Shown here one piece after another: positions 49,300-60,078 of a DNA stretch of 64,000 bases; the stretch's first letter is position 1; every line of letters begins with the position of its first letter. The stretch is from NCBI RefSeq assembly GCF_018221465.1, contig NZ_JAAIKR010000007.1, positions 31,911-95,910 on the forward strand, written 5' to 3'. Source of the DNA: Shewanella intestini (lineage in GTDB: Bacteria; Pseudomonadota; Gammaproteobacteria; Enterobacterales; Shewanellaceae). The position numbers were made by a program, and so were the translations under genes. The notes below the pieces were generated by a model. The model searched no databases and was not told where the DNA came from. It was given only the letters and a program-made list of their open reading frames with translations.

Positions 49300-50376
49300 A
49301 TGCAACAGATTCAGGTCGATTTAGGTGAGAGAAGTTATCCCATTTACATTGGCCAGGACCTTATGCAGCTTGGCCAGTTATTTAACGATAACTTAGCTAA
49401 TAAGAAAGTTCTTATTGTTTCAAATGACACCGTTGCGCCTTTGTACTTGAATAAAGTGCAAAAGGCGTTGGTGGCTTGTGCTTGTGTTGAATCCGTTATT
49501 CTTCCTGATGGCGAGCAATATAAAAACCTAGAACATTTAAATTTTATCTTCACTGCATTGCTTGAACATAATTTCGCCAGAGATTGTGTACTAATAGCAT
49601 TAGGTGGTGGGGTAATTGGCGACATGACTGGGTTTGCAGCTGCAAGTTATCAACGTGGTGTTGATTTTATTCAAATTCCCACTACGTTATTGTCTCAGGT
49701 AGATTCTTCTGTTGGCGGAAAAACCGCAGTCAATCACCCTTTAGGTAAAAATATGATCGGGGCTTTTTATCAGCCTCAAAAAGTGATTATTGATACTTAT
49801 TGTTTAAATACCTTACCTGCAAATGAATTTGCAGCAGGCATGGCCGAGGTGATTAAGTACGGCATTATTTGGGATCAAGCATTCTTCTATTGGCTAGAAG
49901 CCAATGTTGAATCTTTAAAAAATCTCGAAACGGTGGCATTGAGCCATGCCATTGAACGATGTTGTGAAATTAAAGCTGAGGTTGTTGCTGAGGATGAGAT
50001 GGAGCGCGGTGTTCGTGCACTGTTAAATCTTGGGCATACATTTGGTCACGCAATTGAAGCAGAAATGGGCTATGGTCAATGGTTACATGGTGAAGCTGTT
50101 GCTGTCGGTACGGTTCTTGCTGCTAAAACGGCACAGCGTCTAAATTTGGTTGATGAGTCAATTGTCTGTCGTATAATTGCAATTCATCGTGCATTTGATT
50201 TACCAACAGCAATACCAACATCAATGAATTTTGACAGTTTTATTAAACATATGCGCCGGGACAAAAAAGTATTAGCAGGGCAAATTCGTCTTATTTTACC
50301 AACCGAAATTGGTAAAGCAGACGTTTTTAGTGATGTCAGCGAATTACTTTTGCAACAGGTAATTGAAGGCGCATAG
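49300..50376 (+). CDS. aroB: 3-dehydroquinate synthase
   Basis: Second step of the shikimate pathway. 358 residues; [19 protein letters not shown] (NAD-binding), the zinc-ligand region GHTFGHAIE and LHGEAVAVG are typical. Between aroK and damX in one operon. Confidence 0.97.
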   Translation: MQQIQVDLGERSYPIYIGQDLMQLGQLFNDNLANKKVLIVSNDTVAPLYLNKVQKALVACACVESVILPDGEQYKNLEHLNFIFTALLEHNFARDCVLIALGGGVIGDMTGFAAASYQRGVDFIQIPTTLLSQVDSSVGGKTAVNHPLGKNMIGAFYQPQKVIIDTYCLNTLPANEFAAGMAEVIKYGIIWDQAFFYWLEANVESLKNLETVALSHAIERCCEIKAEVVAEDEMERGVRALLNLGHTFGHAIEAEMGYGQWLHGEAVAVGTVLAAKTAQRLNLVDESIVCRIIAIHRAFDLPTAIPTSMNFDSFIKHMRRDKKVLAGQIRLILPTEIGKADVFSDVSELLLQQVIEGA

Positions 50377-50393
50377 AGCTACTAGGTGGTAGT

Positions 50394-51959
50394 GTGTCGG
50401 CAGAAGAACTTTTACTGTTACCCTCTCAAGAATCTATTGTTCATCGCTTGCAGCATCTAGCAAGTTACGGTGATCATCTGTCTGTTTTATGTGGCCCTTC
50501 AGGCTCAGGGAAAACCACCTTAGCTACTGTGCTAGCGACAGAGCTAACCCATTACAACTCCGCGCTCGTTTTATGCCCCAAGCATGTTGATGCTGCAGAA
50601 ATCCGTCGTAAAGTTCTGGTTCAATTGATTAACTCTCCTATATTCGATGACGAAGTACCGCTAATGGACACGGTGCTAAAGATTCAATCTAGCCTGCAAA
50701 AACCACTGCATATCATTATTGATGATGCGCATTTATTACCAATGGAAATTTGGGCTGAATGCATTTTGTTAAGCCAAATCAAATGCGCTGGAAAATATGT
50801 GACGGTCACATTAACCTGTGAACCTGAGCATTGGGCATTGTTATCACAACAATTGAACAAGCAACTGCGCAATGAGCTACTGCAAGTGGATATTGAACCT
50901 TTATATATTTCTGAGCGAGAAGGTTTATACCAAACTTTATTGTCACGCAGTGGCCAAACACCATTTATCCCACGTGAAATTGTGCGCGCAAAATTAGAGA
51001 AGCAAACTGGAACGCCGCAGGAAGTATTGCAATTACTGTCGTTAGCACTTTCACCTCAAGAAGAAGTGATTGCTAGCTGGCGAAAATGGTTAAAACCGAT
51101 AGCCAGTTTTATGGTCGCCTTGGTTGTCATTGCCGGTATTGTTGCCGGCTATGAGCATCTAACTCTTCAATCATCAACTCTTGAGCCGTCAACACTTCAA
51201 GCTCAGGCAGGGTTAACTGTTCAACAAACATTAGCTAAAAAGCAAGCTAGTGAAGCAATCAAACAATGGGCGAACGATTACTTAGCTGCTTGTCACTTCT
51301 GTATAGGGAATCAATTAGCTGAAGCTGCTGATAATCAGCAGCGTTCAATTAATTCACAAGCGCATTTATCACGCATTAAAGCTGTTTCTAGGCAGCTTTC
51401 AGGACATGCTTCTCGTAAATACGATGTTGATATTTTAACGGTACTTAGGCCACCACATCCTCAAAAATTAGGGCTGTCGAGTTTATTCACGCCTAAAAAT
51501 ACGCATGACATAGAAGCGCTGATAAAACAATATTCGGATACACATCACCAAGATAAAGTTAAGCCGGCATCGGTAGAATTACCACAACCTGTTAGTACAA
51601 TTGAATCTGACAAAGAGCCAAATAAAACTTCAACTCCTACGCAAGCATCTATTATCGAACCGAGAAACGATATTAATGAAGTTGACCTTCAAACACCTGT
51701 TGATGGTTACACGTTACAATTAGCTAGTGTCAGTAAACGTCAATCATTACAGCCTTATTTATCTAAACTAGCTGCTGAGGAGAATGTGTATTTACGCGAG
51801 TATAAATCTAAATATATTCTTCTGATTGGTCAGTATCACTCTGCAGTAGAAGCGGAGAAAACGGCAAAAAAATTACAAGCAAAGTATGGTTTATCAGCAC
51901 CTTGGATAAGAAAGTGGCAAGATTTATCGCAATACAAAGTTTCGGTTAATTTGTCATAA
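50394..51959 (+). CDS. damX: DamX-type AAA/SPOR cell-division protein
   Basis: 521 residues. Unlike short DamX forms it has an N-terminal AAA (ExeA-like) ATPase with Walker A GPSGSGKT (34-41) and IIIDDAHLL, then a membrane helix (about 236-256), a periplasmic linker and a C-terminal SPOR domain (about 445-520) that binds denuded septal glycan. GTG start 17 bp after aroB. Operon with aroKB and dam. Confidence 0.9.
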   Translation: MSAEELLLLPSQESIVHRLQHLASYGDHLSVLCGPSGSGKTTLATVLATELTHYNSALVLCPKHVDAAEIRRKVLVQLINSPIFDDEVPLMDTVLKIQSSLQKPLHIIIDDAHLLPMEIWAECILLSQIKCAGKYVTVTLTCEPEHWALLSQQLNKQLRNELLQVDIEPLYISEREGLYQTLLSRSGQTPFIPREIVRAKLEKQTGTPQEVLQLLSLALSPQEEVIASWRKWLKPIASFMVALVVIAGIVAGYEHLTLQSSTLEPSTLQAQAGLTVQQTLAKKQASEAIKQWANDYLAACHFCIGNQLAEAADNQQRSINSQAHLSRIKAVSRQLSGHASRKYDVDILTVLRPPHPQKLGLSSLFTPKNTHDIEALIKQYSDTHHQDKVKPASVELPQPVSTIESDKEPNKTSTPTQASIIEPRNDINEVDLQTPVDGYTLQLASVSKRQSLQPYLSKLAAEENVYLREYKSKYILLIGQYHSAVEAEKTAKKLQAKYGLSAPWIRKWQDLSQYKVSVNLS

Positions 51960-52050
51960 TTCAAAGCGTATTTAATTGTGATTAGGCAATGATAAATCCA
52001 CTTAAACAGAGTACAATCTTGTGCTTCTTGTTTTGACAACACCCCAGTAA

Positions 52051-52890
52051 ATGACCAAAAAGCATAGAGCCTTCCTAAAATGGGCTGGCGGTAAATATAA
52101 ACTCATAGATGAACTTGCTAAACATTTGCCACACGGGCAAAGGTTAGTTGAGCCGTTTGTTGGTGCTGGGTCAGTATTTCTCAATACTCATTACGATAAG
52201 TATTTACTGTGTGATATTAATCAGGATCTTATTCACTTATATAATATTGTCAAAACACGGCCTGAAGAATACATTGCTGCGGCCAAAGCGCTTTTTGTAG
52301 AAAGTATGAACAATAAAGATGCTTACTACAACATTCGTACTGAGTTTAACGCGAGTCAAGATCCCTTTCTTCGTTCGGTGTATTTTCTATATATGAATCG
52401 ACATGGTTTTAATGGACTATGTCGATATAACCGTAAAGGCGGCTTTAACGTGCCTTTTGGTTCTTATAAAAAGCCTTATTTTCCTGAAAAAGAAATTCGA
52501 TTTTTTTCAGACAAAGCAGCTAAAGCTGAGTTTAAATGTATTGGCTATGAACAAGCATTTGAATTAGCAACGCAAGGTGATGTTCTCTACTGCGACCCAC
52601 CTTATGCGCCGCTTTCTACTACTGCAAGTTTTACGACTTATGTGGGTAAAGGGTTTTCTTTAGATGATCAGGCTTTATTAGCTCGCCATTCACGCCATAT
52701 TGCGCATAAACGCAATATACCTGTGGTGATTAGTAATCATGATATTCCGTTGACTCGGGAGCTATATCGCGGCGCCAACCATTCAACGGTTGCCGTACAG
52801 CGTAATATTAGCCAAAAAGGCAGTAGTCGCAATAAGGTTAATGAAATCATTGCATTGTATGACCATCATTATCAAGACGACGAATATTAA
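52051..52890 (+). CDS. dam: DNA adenine methylase (GATC)
   Basis: Methylates adenine in GATC for mismatch repair strand choice and replication timing. 279 residues; SAM motif FVGAGSVFLN, N-terminal KWAGGK and catalytic DPPY at 182-185. The stop is only 9 bp from the convergent stop of the DUF2970 gene, so there is no room for a terminator. Confidence 0.96.
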   Translation: MTKKHRAFLKWAGGKYKLIDELAKHLPHGQRLVEPFVGAGSVFLNTHYDKYLLCDINQDLIHLYNIVKTRPEEYIAAAKALFVESMNNKDAYYNIRTEFNASQDPFLRSVYFLYMNRHGFNGLCRYNRKGGFNVPFGSYKKPYFPEKEIRFFSDKAAKAEFKCIGYEQAFELATQGDVLYCDPPYAPLSTTASFTTYVGKGFSLDDQALLARHSRHIAHKRNIPVVISNHDIPLTRELYRGANHSTVAVQRNISQKGSSRNKVNEIIALYDHHYQDDEY

Positions 52891-52899
52891 CGCGATTGG

Positions 52900-53079
52900 T
52901 TAACTGAGAATTTGGTCGACAATAAACATTAACACCAATATCAATGCAATGGCGAGAACGATCCCCATGATGATAAACGGTATCGGTGACGAAGTATTAA
53001 AGTCTTGCTGTCGTCGAGTTTCTGTTTGTATACCAATAAAAGCGGCTAAAGTACTAGTAAAAACCCGCCACAAAGACAT
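52900..53079 (-). CDS. DUF2970 family small membrane protein
   Basis: 59 codons. MSLWRVFTSTLAAFIGIQT at the N-terminus and a single membrane helix (about 36-56) match DUF2970 proteins of unknown function. It lies 9 bp after the upstream 120-residue gene on the same strand, so they are probably co-transcribed. Confidence 0.85.
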   Translation of the reverse strand: MSLWRVFTSTLAAFIGIQTETRRQQDFNTSSPIPFIIMGIVLAIALILVLMFIVDQILS

Positions 53080-53088
53080 AAAAAATAT

Positions 53089-53451
53089 CTACTGTGTGAC
53101 TTGAGAACCAGGTAATTCTGGTAATGGTTTTTGTTTATGACCGTGAATGAGTTCGAGTAAATCAATGAAATGGAATTGGCTTGAGCGGCTATTACCCGAT
53201 AACCAATTGGTCCAACTTACATCATTATTTTGAGTTGCACAGCGGTTACTTGGGTGACTGCTCGGTAAAGTAGAGTTATATGAGGTGTTTGTCTCACAAT
53301 CGCAAGCACTGGCAAGAAAACTTGTTTGAGAATCCGAGCTTGTCATAGTAATTCCAAATACCACAGAAACGACAGCAAAACCGGCTATTGTCAGTTTAAG
53401 CACGTGTGTCTTAATCCTTGATAGGATTGAGCATTTTTGCTGTTGTGGCAT
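53089..53451 (-). CDS. Hypothetical protein with N-terminal membrane anchor
   Basis: 120 residues from ATG 53451 (AAGGA 7 nt upstream; GTG 53454 is closer and less likely). One N-terminal hydrophobic helix (about 17-36), then a Ser/Asn-rich segment with three Cys (ACDCETNTSY, NRCATQ). I do not recognise the family. Paired with the DUF2970 gene; both interrupt the usual dam-rpe order. Confidence 0.6.
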   Translation of the reverse strand: MPQQQKCSILSRIKTHVLKLTIAGFAVVSVVFGITMTSSDSQTSFLASACDCETNTSYNSTLPSSHPSNRCATQNNDVSWTNWLSGNSRSSQFHFIDLLELIHGHKQKPLPELPGSQVTQ

Positions 53452-53905
53452 CACAATATCCTTGTCGGAATTTGCATTCAGAATGCAGATTTTATTACCT
53501 ATTTACCAGTATAACAAAATCACTAATAAAATGGATACGCTTTGTTGTAAGTATTGCACTTTATTATTACATGCTAGTTACTTGATGAGCATGGTTTTTT
53601 CTAAGTGGTTATATATCAATAAATTGACTAAGTAGGTTGTCAATTAAATATATAATGCTTTGTTAATACTAATAACATCAATGTTATCACTGAAGTAACT
53701 CTTCAGCTTAATCCGTTACGGTTACTCATTGTAAAGTCAATAACCTCTGCAGAAGTAATGAGTGACTTATCTGAGATAAGCACAGTGGCACTGTGATAAA
53801 AGTGTTCGCGTGTGCTAGAAATGTGCTAATTACACTAGAGGCAAATGGCATCAAGGAGTAAAATGACGTCACTTAATTCTATTTACCTTGCATTAAAGGA
53901 TGATC
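53452..53905. promoter_or_regulatory. Palindrome-rich divergent region before rpe
   Basis: 454 bp. It holds three perfect 15-bp palindromes, each with 7-bp arms and a 1-bp centre: 53473-53487 (TGCATTCAGAATGCA), 53766-53780 (CTTATCTGAGATAAG) and 53781-53795 (CACAGTGGCACTGTG). The last two abut exactly. A one-base loop cannot fold as an RNA hairpin, so these look like protein-binding sites. A 27-codon leader frame begins at 53863. Confidence 0.6.
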
Positions 53906-53946
53906 ATGCGCCCATTTCTAATTGCTCCATCAATATTGTCGGCTGA
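53863..53946 (+). CDS. Possible 27-codon leader peptide overlapping rpe
   Basis: ATG with AAGGAG 4 nt upstream; the frame ([20 protein letters not shown]...) runs into the rpe coding sequence and stops at 53946. The rpe start at 53906 lies inside it. Could couple or regulate rpe translation; no homologue known to me. Confidence 0.3.
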   Translation: MTSLNSIYLALKDDHAPISNCSINIVG

Positions 53947-54580
53947 CTTTGCTCGTTTAGGGGAAGACGTTGACGCAGTACTAAATGCTGGCGCTGATGT
54001 GGTTCACTTTGACGTAATGGACAATCATTATGTACCGAACTTAACCATCGGCCCAATGGTGTGTAAAGCTTTACGTGATTACGGCGTGACAGCGGATATT
54101 GACGTTCATTTAATGGTTAAACCCGTTGATAGAATCATTCCAGATTTTGTTGATGCCGGTGCATCTATTATTACTTTTCACCCTGAAGCTTCAGAGCATG
54201 TCGACCGTACGTTACAGCTGATTAAAGAAAGTGGTTGTAAAGCGGGTCTGGTATTTAATCCTGCTACATCATTGCACTACCTTGACCATGTTATGGATAA
54301 ACTTGATGTTATTTTATTGATGTCTGTTAACCCAGGTTTTGGTGGTCAATCTTTCATTCCATCAACACTTGATAAGTTACGTCAAGTGCGTGAGCGCATC
54401 GATGCGAGTGGATATGATATACGCCTTGAAGTCGATGGTGGGGTTAAGGTTGATAATATTGCTGAAATCGCAGCGGCTGGAGCGGATATGTTTGTAGCCG
54501 GTTCTGCCATTTTCAGTCAGCCAGATTACAAAACAGTCATTGATGAAATGCGTGTGCAGTTAAATAGTATCGATAAGTAA
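53906..54580 (+). CDS. rpe: Ribulose-phosphate 3-epimerase
   Basis: Interconverts ribulose-5-P and xylulose-5-P in the pentose phosphate pathway. 224 residues, TIM barrel with [16 protein letters not shown] and [14 protein letters not shown] 53906 is chosen because AAAGG is 6 nt upstream, whereas it touches ATG 53900. Followed by gph and trpS. Confidence 0.97.
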   Translation: MRPFLIAPSILSADFARLGEDVDAVLNAGADVVHFDVMDNHYVPNLTIGPMVCKALRDYGVTADIDVHLMVKPVDRIIPDFVDAGASIITFHPEASEHVDRTLQLIKESGCKAGLVFNPATSLHYLDHVMDKLDVILLMSVNPGFGGQSFIPSTLDKLRQVRERIDASGYDIRLEVDGGVKVDNIAEIAAAGADMFVAGSAIFSQPDYKTVIDEMRVQLNSIDK

Positions 54581-54602
54581 TCAAATTTTAGCTCAGTTAT
54601 GT

Positions 54603-54636
54603 AAAAGCAGTGAATGTAACGTTCACTGCTTTTATC
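54603..54636 (+). terminator. Hairpin between rpe and gph
   Basis: 12-bp arms AAAAGCAGTGAA (54603-54614) and TTCACTGCTTTT (54622-54633) with a 7-nt loop. May attenuate transcription within the rpe-gph-trpS cluster. Confidence 0.55.
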
Positions 54637-54679
54637 GTCTTTATACCGATGCTTTGCAACACCTTCTTAGAGGTAGATC

Positions 54680-55369
54680 ATGACAAATTGGAGTTCAATT
54701 AAAGCAATTGCTTTTGATTTAGACGGGACGCTTATTGACAGTGTGCCTGACTTAGCCGCTGCGACCAATGCAACTTTACAACAAATGGACTTAGCCAGTG
54801 TGACGACTGCTCAGGTTAGAAGTTGGGTTGGCAACGGAGCCAAGGTGTTAATGCAACGTGCGTTAGCCCATGTTCAGCCTGAGATGACAAAGTCTGCTGA
54901 ATTTGACGTCCTTGTTGAGCAAACCATGCCCAGTTTTATGCAGCAATATGGTTTGCATCTTGAAAAGCATAGCGAACTATACCCGAATGTATTAGCAACA
55001 CTCTCACACTTAAAACTGGCCGGTTATCAGATGGCTGTCGTAACCAATAAGCCTTACGAATTTACCATTCCATTACTTAATTCATTTGGTTTATCTCACT
55101 TTTTCGATATCGTACTCGGTGGAGACTCGCTTGAAAAAATGAAGCCAGATCCAATGCCTTTAAACCATTTACTTTCACAGTGGCAGCTAGCTTCATCGCA
55201 ACTATTAATGGTCGGCGACTCGAAAAATGACATTTTAGCGGCAAAATCTGCAAAAGTAGCAGCAATAGGCTTGACCTATGGCTACAACTACGGTGAACAT
55301 ATTAGCCTAAGTTCGCCACAAGCCGTTTGTGATGATTTTGCGCAAATTGGCGACTTACTTTTAAATTAA
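54680..55369 (+). CDS. gph: Phosphoglycolate phosphatase
   Basis: Removes 2-phosphoglycolate, for example from DNA repair. 229-residue HAD protein: DLDGTLIDS, VTNKPYEF, KPDP and VGDSKNDILAAK. 21 bp before trpS. Confidence 0.95.
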   Translation: MTNWSSIKAIAFDLDGTLIDSVPDLAAATNATLQQMDLASVTTAQVRSWVGNGAKVLMQRALAHVQPEMTKSAEFDVLVEQTMPSFMQQYGLHLEKHSELYPNVLATLSHLKLAGYQMAVVTNKPYEFTIPLLNSFGLSHFFDIVLGGDSLEKMKPDPMPLNHLLSQWQLASSQLLMVGDSKNDILAAKSAKVAAIGLTYGYNYGEHISLSSPQAVCDDFAQIGDLLLN

Positions 55370-55390
55370 TTTATTTGGAGCAACATTTAC

Positions 55391-56389
55391 ATGACTAAAC
55401 CCATCGTATTTAGCGGTGCGCAGCCTTCAGGCGAACTATCCATCGGCAACTATATGGGCGCATTACGTCAATGGGTATCGATGCAAGATAGTCATGATTG
55501 TATTTATTGCGTGGTAGATTTACACGCAATAACCGTACGCCAAGACCCTCAAGCATTGCGCCAAGCATGTTTAGACACATTAGCTATTTACCTAGCTTGT
55601 GGTGTTGACCCGAAAAAAAGCACTGTATTTATGCAGTCGCACGTACCAGAGCATACGCAATTAAGCTGGGCATTAAACTGTTATACCCAAATGGGTGAGC
55701 TTAATCGTATGACTCAGTTTAAAGACAAGTCGCAAAAGCATGCTAATAACATTAACGTGGGCTTATATGACTACCCTGTTTTAATGGCTGCAGACATCTT
55801 GTTATATCAAGCTAACGAAGTCCCTGTTGGCCAAGATCAAATGCAGCATCTTGAATTAACAAGAGACATTGCAACGCGTTTTAATAATGCTTACGGCGAC
55901 ACGTTTGCAATACCTCAAGCGTTTATTCCAAAGCAGGGTGCGAAGGTGATGTCACTGCACGAGCCATTGAAAAAAATGTCTAAGTCAGATGATAACCGTA
56001 ATAATGTCATTAGCTTACTTGAAGATCCTAAAGCCATTTTAAAGAAAGTGAAAAAGGCGATGACTGACAGCGAAGAGCCGCCTGTTGTGCGTTTTGACCA
56101 AGAAAACAAACCTGGTGTATCTAACTTAATGAGCTTAATGTCAGGGTGTAACGGTCAGTCAATTGAGTCAATTGAAAAAGACTTTGAAGGCAAAATGTAT
56201 GGCCACTTAAAAGGCGCGACAGGTGAAGCCGTTGTTGAAATGCTAGCACCTATTCAAGCACGCTTTAAAGAATTTAGAGCCGATACTACCTACTTAGATG
56301 AAGTGCTAAAGCAAGGTGCAGATCAAGCGCGAGTTCGTGCCAATGCAACCATTAAAACGGTATATGAAAAAATCGGTTTACTTGTTTAA
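55391..56389 (+). CDS. trpS: Tryptophanyl-tRNA synthetase
   Basis: Charges tRNA-Trp. 332 residues, class Ic; HIGH-like SIGN (17-20, in [12 protein letters not shown]) and KMSKS at 195-199. Ends the rpe-gph-trpS cluster at a strong terminator. Confidence 0.97.
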   Translation: MTKPIVFSGAQPSGELSIGNYMGALRQWVSMQDSHDCIYCVVDLHAITVRQDPQALRQACLDTLAIYLACGVDPKKSTVFMQSHVPEHTQLSWALNCYTQMGELNRMTQFKDKSQKHANNINVGLYDYPVLMAADILLYQANEVPVGQDQMQHLELTRDIATRFNNAYGDTFAIPQAFIPKQGAKVMSLHEPLKKMSKSDDNRNNVISLLEDPKAILKKVKKAMTDSEEPPVVRFDQENKPGVSNLMSLMSGCNGQSIESIEKDFEGKMYGHLKGATGEAVVEMLAPIQARFKEFRADTTYLDEVLKQGADQARVRANATIKTVYEKIGLLV

Positions 56390-56413
56390 GTATCTGCTTT
56401 GTTTAAAATTATT

Positions 56414-56448
56414 AAGGCCAACACCCCTATGTGTTGGCCTTTTTTTCA
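56414..56448 (+). terminator. Terminator of trpS
   Basis: AAGGCCAACAC (56414-56424), CCCTAT loop, GTGTTGGCCTT (56431-56441), then T run. It overlaps the end of the convergent LysR gene. Confidence 0.85.
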
Positions 56449-57326
56449 TCTGCAACTTGTTGCTGAAGCCATACGATAAATGCGTGAATAGCTGGGTGAG
56501 TTTTACTGCGCTGTTTACATAAAAAATTAAACTTAAAATGGGTGAACACGTCGGGTAAATTGAGTGCTATTAACTTACCGGCTTTGATATCACTATCGAC
56601 CATAAAGTCTGACGCCAATGCAACACCTTGGCCTGCAGTTGCCGCTTCAATAGCTAATAATACATGGCTGAAAATGTGCCGTTGCTGACTTGTGGGCAAG
56701 GTTAGTTGATTTTGTTGAGCCCAAAAATCCCAATCTAACCCTAACCCTGGCTCATCGACCACCAGTAATGGTTGGCGAGTAAACCATGGCAATGACACCT
56801 CGACTGTCTTATCGATAAACTCAGGGCTGCATACCGCGATGAGTCGTTCATGGTGGAGTGTTGTTTGCCAAAAACCGGGTTGATCATCTCGGCCACAAAT
56901 AAACATATCCGCAATGGTATCGGTTAATGTCGGTTCATCGGTGATCATATTCAAACGAATATTGTATTGAGGGTGCTGTTTTTTAAAGTCACCTAAGCGC
57001 GGAATTAACCATTTTATGGCAAATGAACTAAATACCGCTAAACGTAGCTTTTGATTTTGCTCACCAGTTATTTTCATACTTAAATCGTTAAGTTGATTAA
57101 ATAACGACTCCAATTCTTCAAATAATATATCGCCTTTTTCCGTGAGCTGATATTGCCTTCCTTGGCGTTGAAATAAGGTTTCGCCAAAGTAATTTTCAAG
57201 CTGTTTTATTTGATGAGATACCGCGCTTTGGGTGACGCATAGCTCTGCTGCAGCATGTGAAAAGTTCAAATGTCTGGCTGCAGCCTCAAAAACTTGTAGT
57301 GCTCTTAATGGAGGAAGTTTACGCAT
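56427..57326 (-). CDS. LysR-type regulator (GcvA-like)
   Basis: 299 residues: N-terminal winged helix (LRALQVFEAAARHLNFSHAAAELCVTQSAVSHQ split over residues 6-40) and a periplasmic-binding-type effector domain (about 95-295). ATG 57326 fits the family N-terminus (MRKLPPLRAL). Divergent from the EamA gene, which it probably controls via the palindrome at 57368-57388. Confidence 0.9.
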   Translation of the reverse strand: MRKLPPLRALQVFEAAARHLNFSHAAAELCVTQSAVSHQIKQLENYFGETLFQRQGRQYQLTEKGDILFEELESLFNQLNDLSMKITGEQNQKLRLAVFSSFAIKWLIPRLGDFKKQHPQYNIRLNMITDEPTLTDTIADMFICGRDDQPGFWQTTLHHERLIAVCSPEFIDKTVEVSLPWFTRQPLLVVDEPGLGLDWDFWAQQNQLTLPTSQQRHIFSHVLLAIEAATAGQGVALASDFMVDSDIKAGKLIALNLPDVFTHFKFNFLCKQRSKTHPAIHAFIVWLQQQVADEKKANT

Positions 57327-57367
57327 GGTTGTTATCGCCTTGTAAATAACTAATGGCTTAATGCTTA

Positions 57368-57388
57368 GGTATAAATTTAATTCATACC
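57368..57388. promoter_or_regulatory. Operator-like palindrome between LysR and EamA genes
   Basis: 21 bp with 10-bp arms (GGTATAAATT and AATTCATACC) matching at 9 of 10 positions around a single T. It fits a LysR T-N11-A-type site (GGTAT...ATACC) in the divergent promoter region. Confidence 0.5.
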
Positions 57389-57462
57389 TTGGCAAAAAAC
57401 ATCATTTTTTATTCATTTTCGAGACCGATATGATGCTCGCCTAATTAATGTGGGAGCAAAAG

Positions 57463-58359
57463 ATGAAACCGGCAGTGCTGTTAGGTGTAGGGTTATTGAT
57501 TGTGGGTAATGTATTTAGCGCACTTTATGATGTGTCGGTTAAATGGTTACCAGATAATGCTGATGCTGCAAGCTTCTTGTTAATCAGGCAATGTTTGTCT
57601 GTGTTAATGGTTTTGCCATTTTGGCTTACGACTAAAAAAGCACCAACTCAACATTTAACACTCCATTTTTTTCGTTCAAACATCGGTGCCATAGGGGGCA
57701 TGTGCTTTATTATTGGATTAATGAGCTTGCCATTAGCAACGGCCAGTTCATTGTTTTTTGCCGGCCCTATTCTTATTGTCATCATGGGGGCGTTTTTTTT
57801 AAAAGAGCAAGTGTCGATCGTCCAATGGTTGACTATCTTTTTAGGTTTTGTCGGTATTTTAATATTACTTAAGCCGACTCAAATTAATTGGTATGGAGTG
57901 ATTGTATTAGTGAGTGCCTTTTCGTTTGCGATAAACCAACTCACGATTAAAAAGTTGCCGACGACAGAAAGCCCAACGAGCACATTAATCTATTACAATT
58001 TATTGAGTATTCCGCTGGTTGTTATTATCGCCGTTGCGTTTGGCGGTGTGTCGGTATCTTGGCATATGGTGGGTATAGCCGTGTTAAGTAATAGCTTTTT
58101 ATTGATTTATCAATGGTTTTGCGTCAAAGCTTATCGTCAAGCACAGGCCAGTGATATTGCGATTGCCGAATATACTGGATTATTATTTTGCGTGTTTTTT
58201 GGTTGGTTATGGTTTGATGAATGGCTTGATGCCCTAAGCTGGTTTGGGGCTGCACTGATAGTGCTACCGTCATTAATTTTACCTTGGGCAATGATAAAAT
58301 GGCAAAAGAGTCGGGTGAATAAAATAATCCTGCAACAACCTAAGGTCTCAATAGAATAA
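57463..58359 (+). CDS. EamA/DMT family permease
   Basis: 298 residues, about ten membrane helices in two EamA repeats (drug/metabolite transporter superfamily). Substrate cannot be inferred. ATG 57463 has GGGAG 6 nt upstream; ATG 57448 is less likely. Probably regulated by the divergent LysR protein. Confidence 0.88.
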   Translation: MKPAVLLGVGLLIVGNVFSALYDVSVKWLPDNADAASFLLIRQCLSVLMVLPFWLTTKKAPTQHLTLHFFRSNIGAIGGMCFIIGLMSLPLATASSLFFAGPILIVIMGAFFLKEQVSIVQWLTIFLGFVGILILLKPTQINWYGVIVLVSAFSFAINQLTIKKLPTTESPTSTLIYYNLLSIPLVVIIAVAFGGVSVSWHMVGIAVLSNSFLLIYQWFCVKAYRQAQASDIAIAEYTGLLFCVFFGWLWFDEWLDALSWFGAALIVLPSLILPWAMIKWQKSRVNKIILQQPKVSIE

Positions 58360-58367
58360 ACGGATAA

Positions 58368-58390
58368 GAATAAAGCCACCTTGGGTCGCT

Positions 58391-58396
<6 letters not shown>
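58368..58396. terminator. Convergent hairpin between EamA gene and dolP
   Basis: GAATAAAGC (58368-58376) pairs with GCTTTATTC (58388-58396), plus ACC/GGT inside. The right arm covers the dolP stop codon. Confidence 0.55.
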
Positions 58397-59547
<1,151 letters not shown>

Positions 59548-59647
59548 CTAACTATCCTTCACATTAAAACTAAATTTTGATGATGATTACTACTTTGAAC
59601 TTTCGGCATATAATGCCATAAATCATGGCACGGGTAATTAAAAGAAA

Positions 59648-59974
59648 TTAAAAACACCCTTGTAGCCAATTGATTTGTTGTGGCGTGATGGCGATGACAT
59701 CAAATCGACAGGCTGGGGTGATTGAGTTTCGTTGTAAATAATGGTCAGCAGCACGCCGGATCCTGGTTATTTGCGCTTTTGACAACGCTGCGAGTGCACC
59801 GCCAAATTGAGTTGACGAGCGGTACTTTACTTCTACAAATACCAAGGTTGATTGCTGCTGCATGATGAGGTCTATTTCGCCAAATGGGTATCGCACATTG
59901 GCGGCGACAAATATCATCCCTTGTTTTTCTAGATAGTGTCTTGCTTGCTGCTCAGCAGCTTGTCCCTTATTCAT
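59648..59974 (-). CDS. yraN: UPF0102 protein YraN (endonuclease-like fold)
   Basis: 108 residues. N-terminal [17 protein letters not shown] and [21 protein letters not shown] give the E-D-ExK pattern of the PD-(D/E)XK fold. Role unknown. Between lpoA and diaA. Confidence 0.92.
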   Translation of the reverse strand: MNKGQAAEQQARHYLEKQGMIFVAANVRYPFGEIDLIMQQQSTLVFVEVKYRSSTQFGGALAALSKAQITRIRRAADHYLQRNSITPACRFDVIAITPQQINWLQGCF

Positions 59975-60078
59975 GAGTTTATGTTTACATCCATGTTGAC
60001 TAATTCACTGGTTAACCATAGATGAATTAATCAACATTGAGCTGTAAAATCGTCGTTATTTGATGCTTAACATACCGA

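Noticed and set aside
54603-54636. Hairpin after rpe considered as a riboswitch for gph
   Set aside because: A single stem with T-rich tail; no second competing structure visible.
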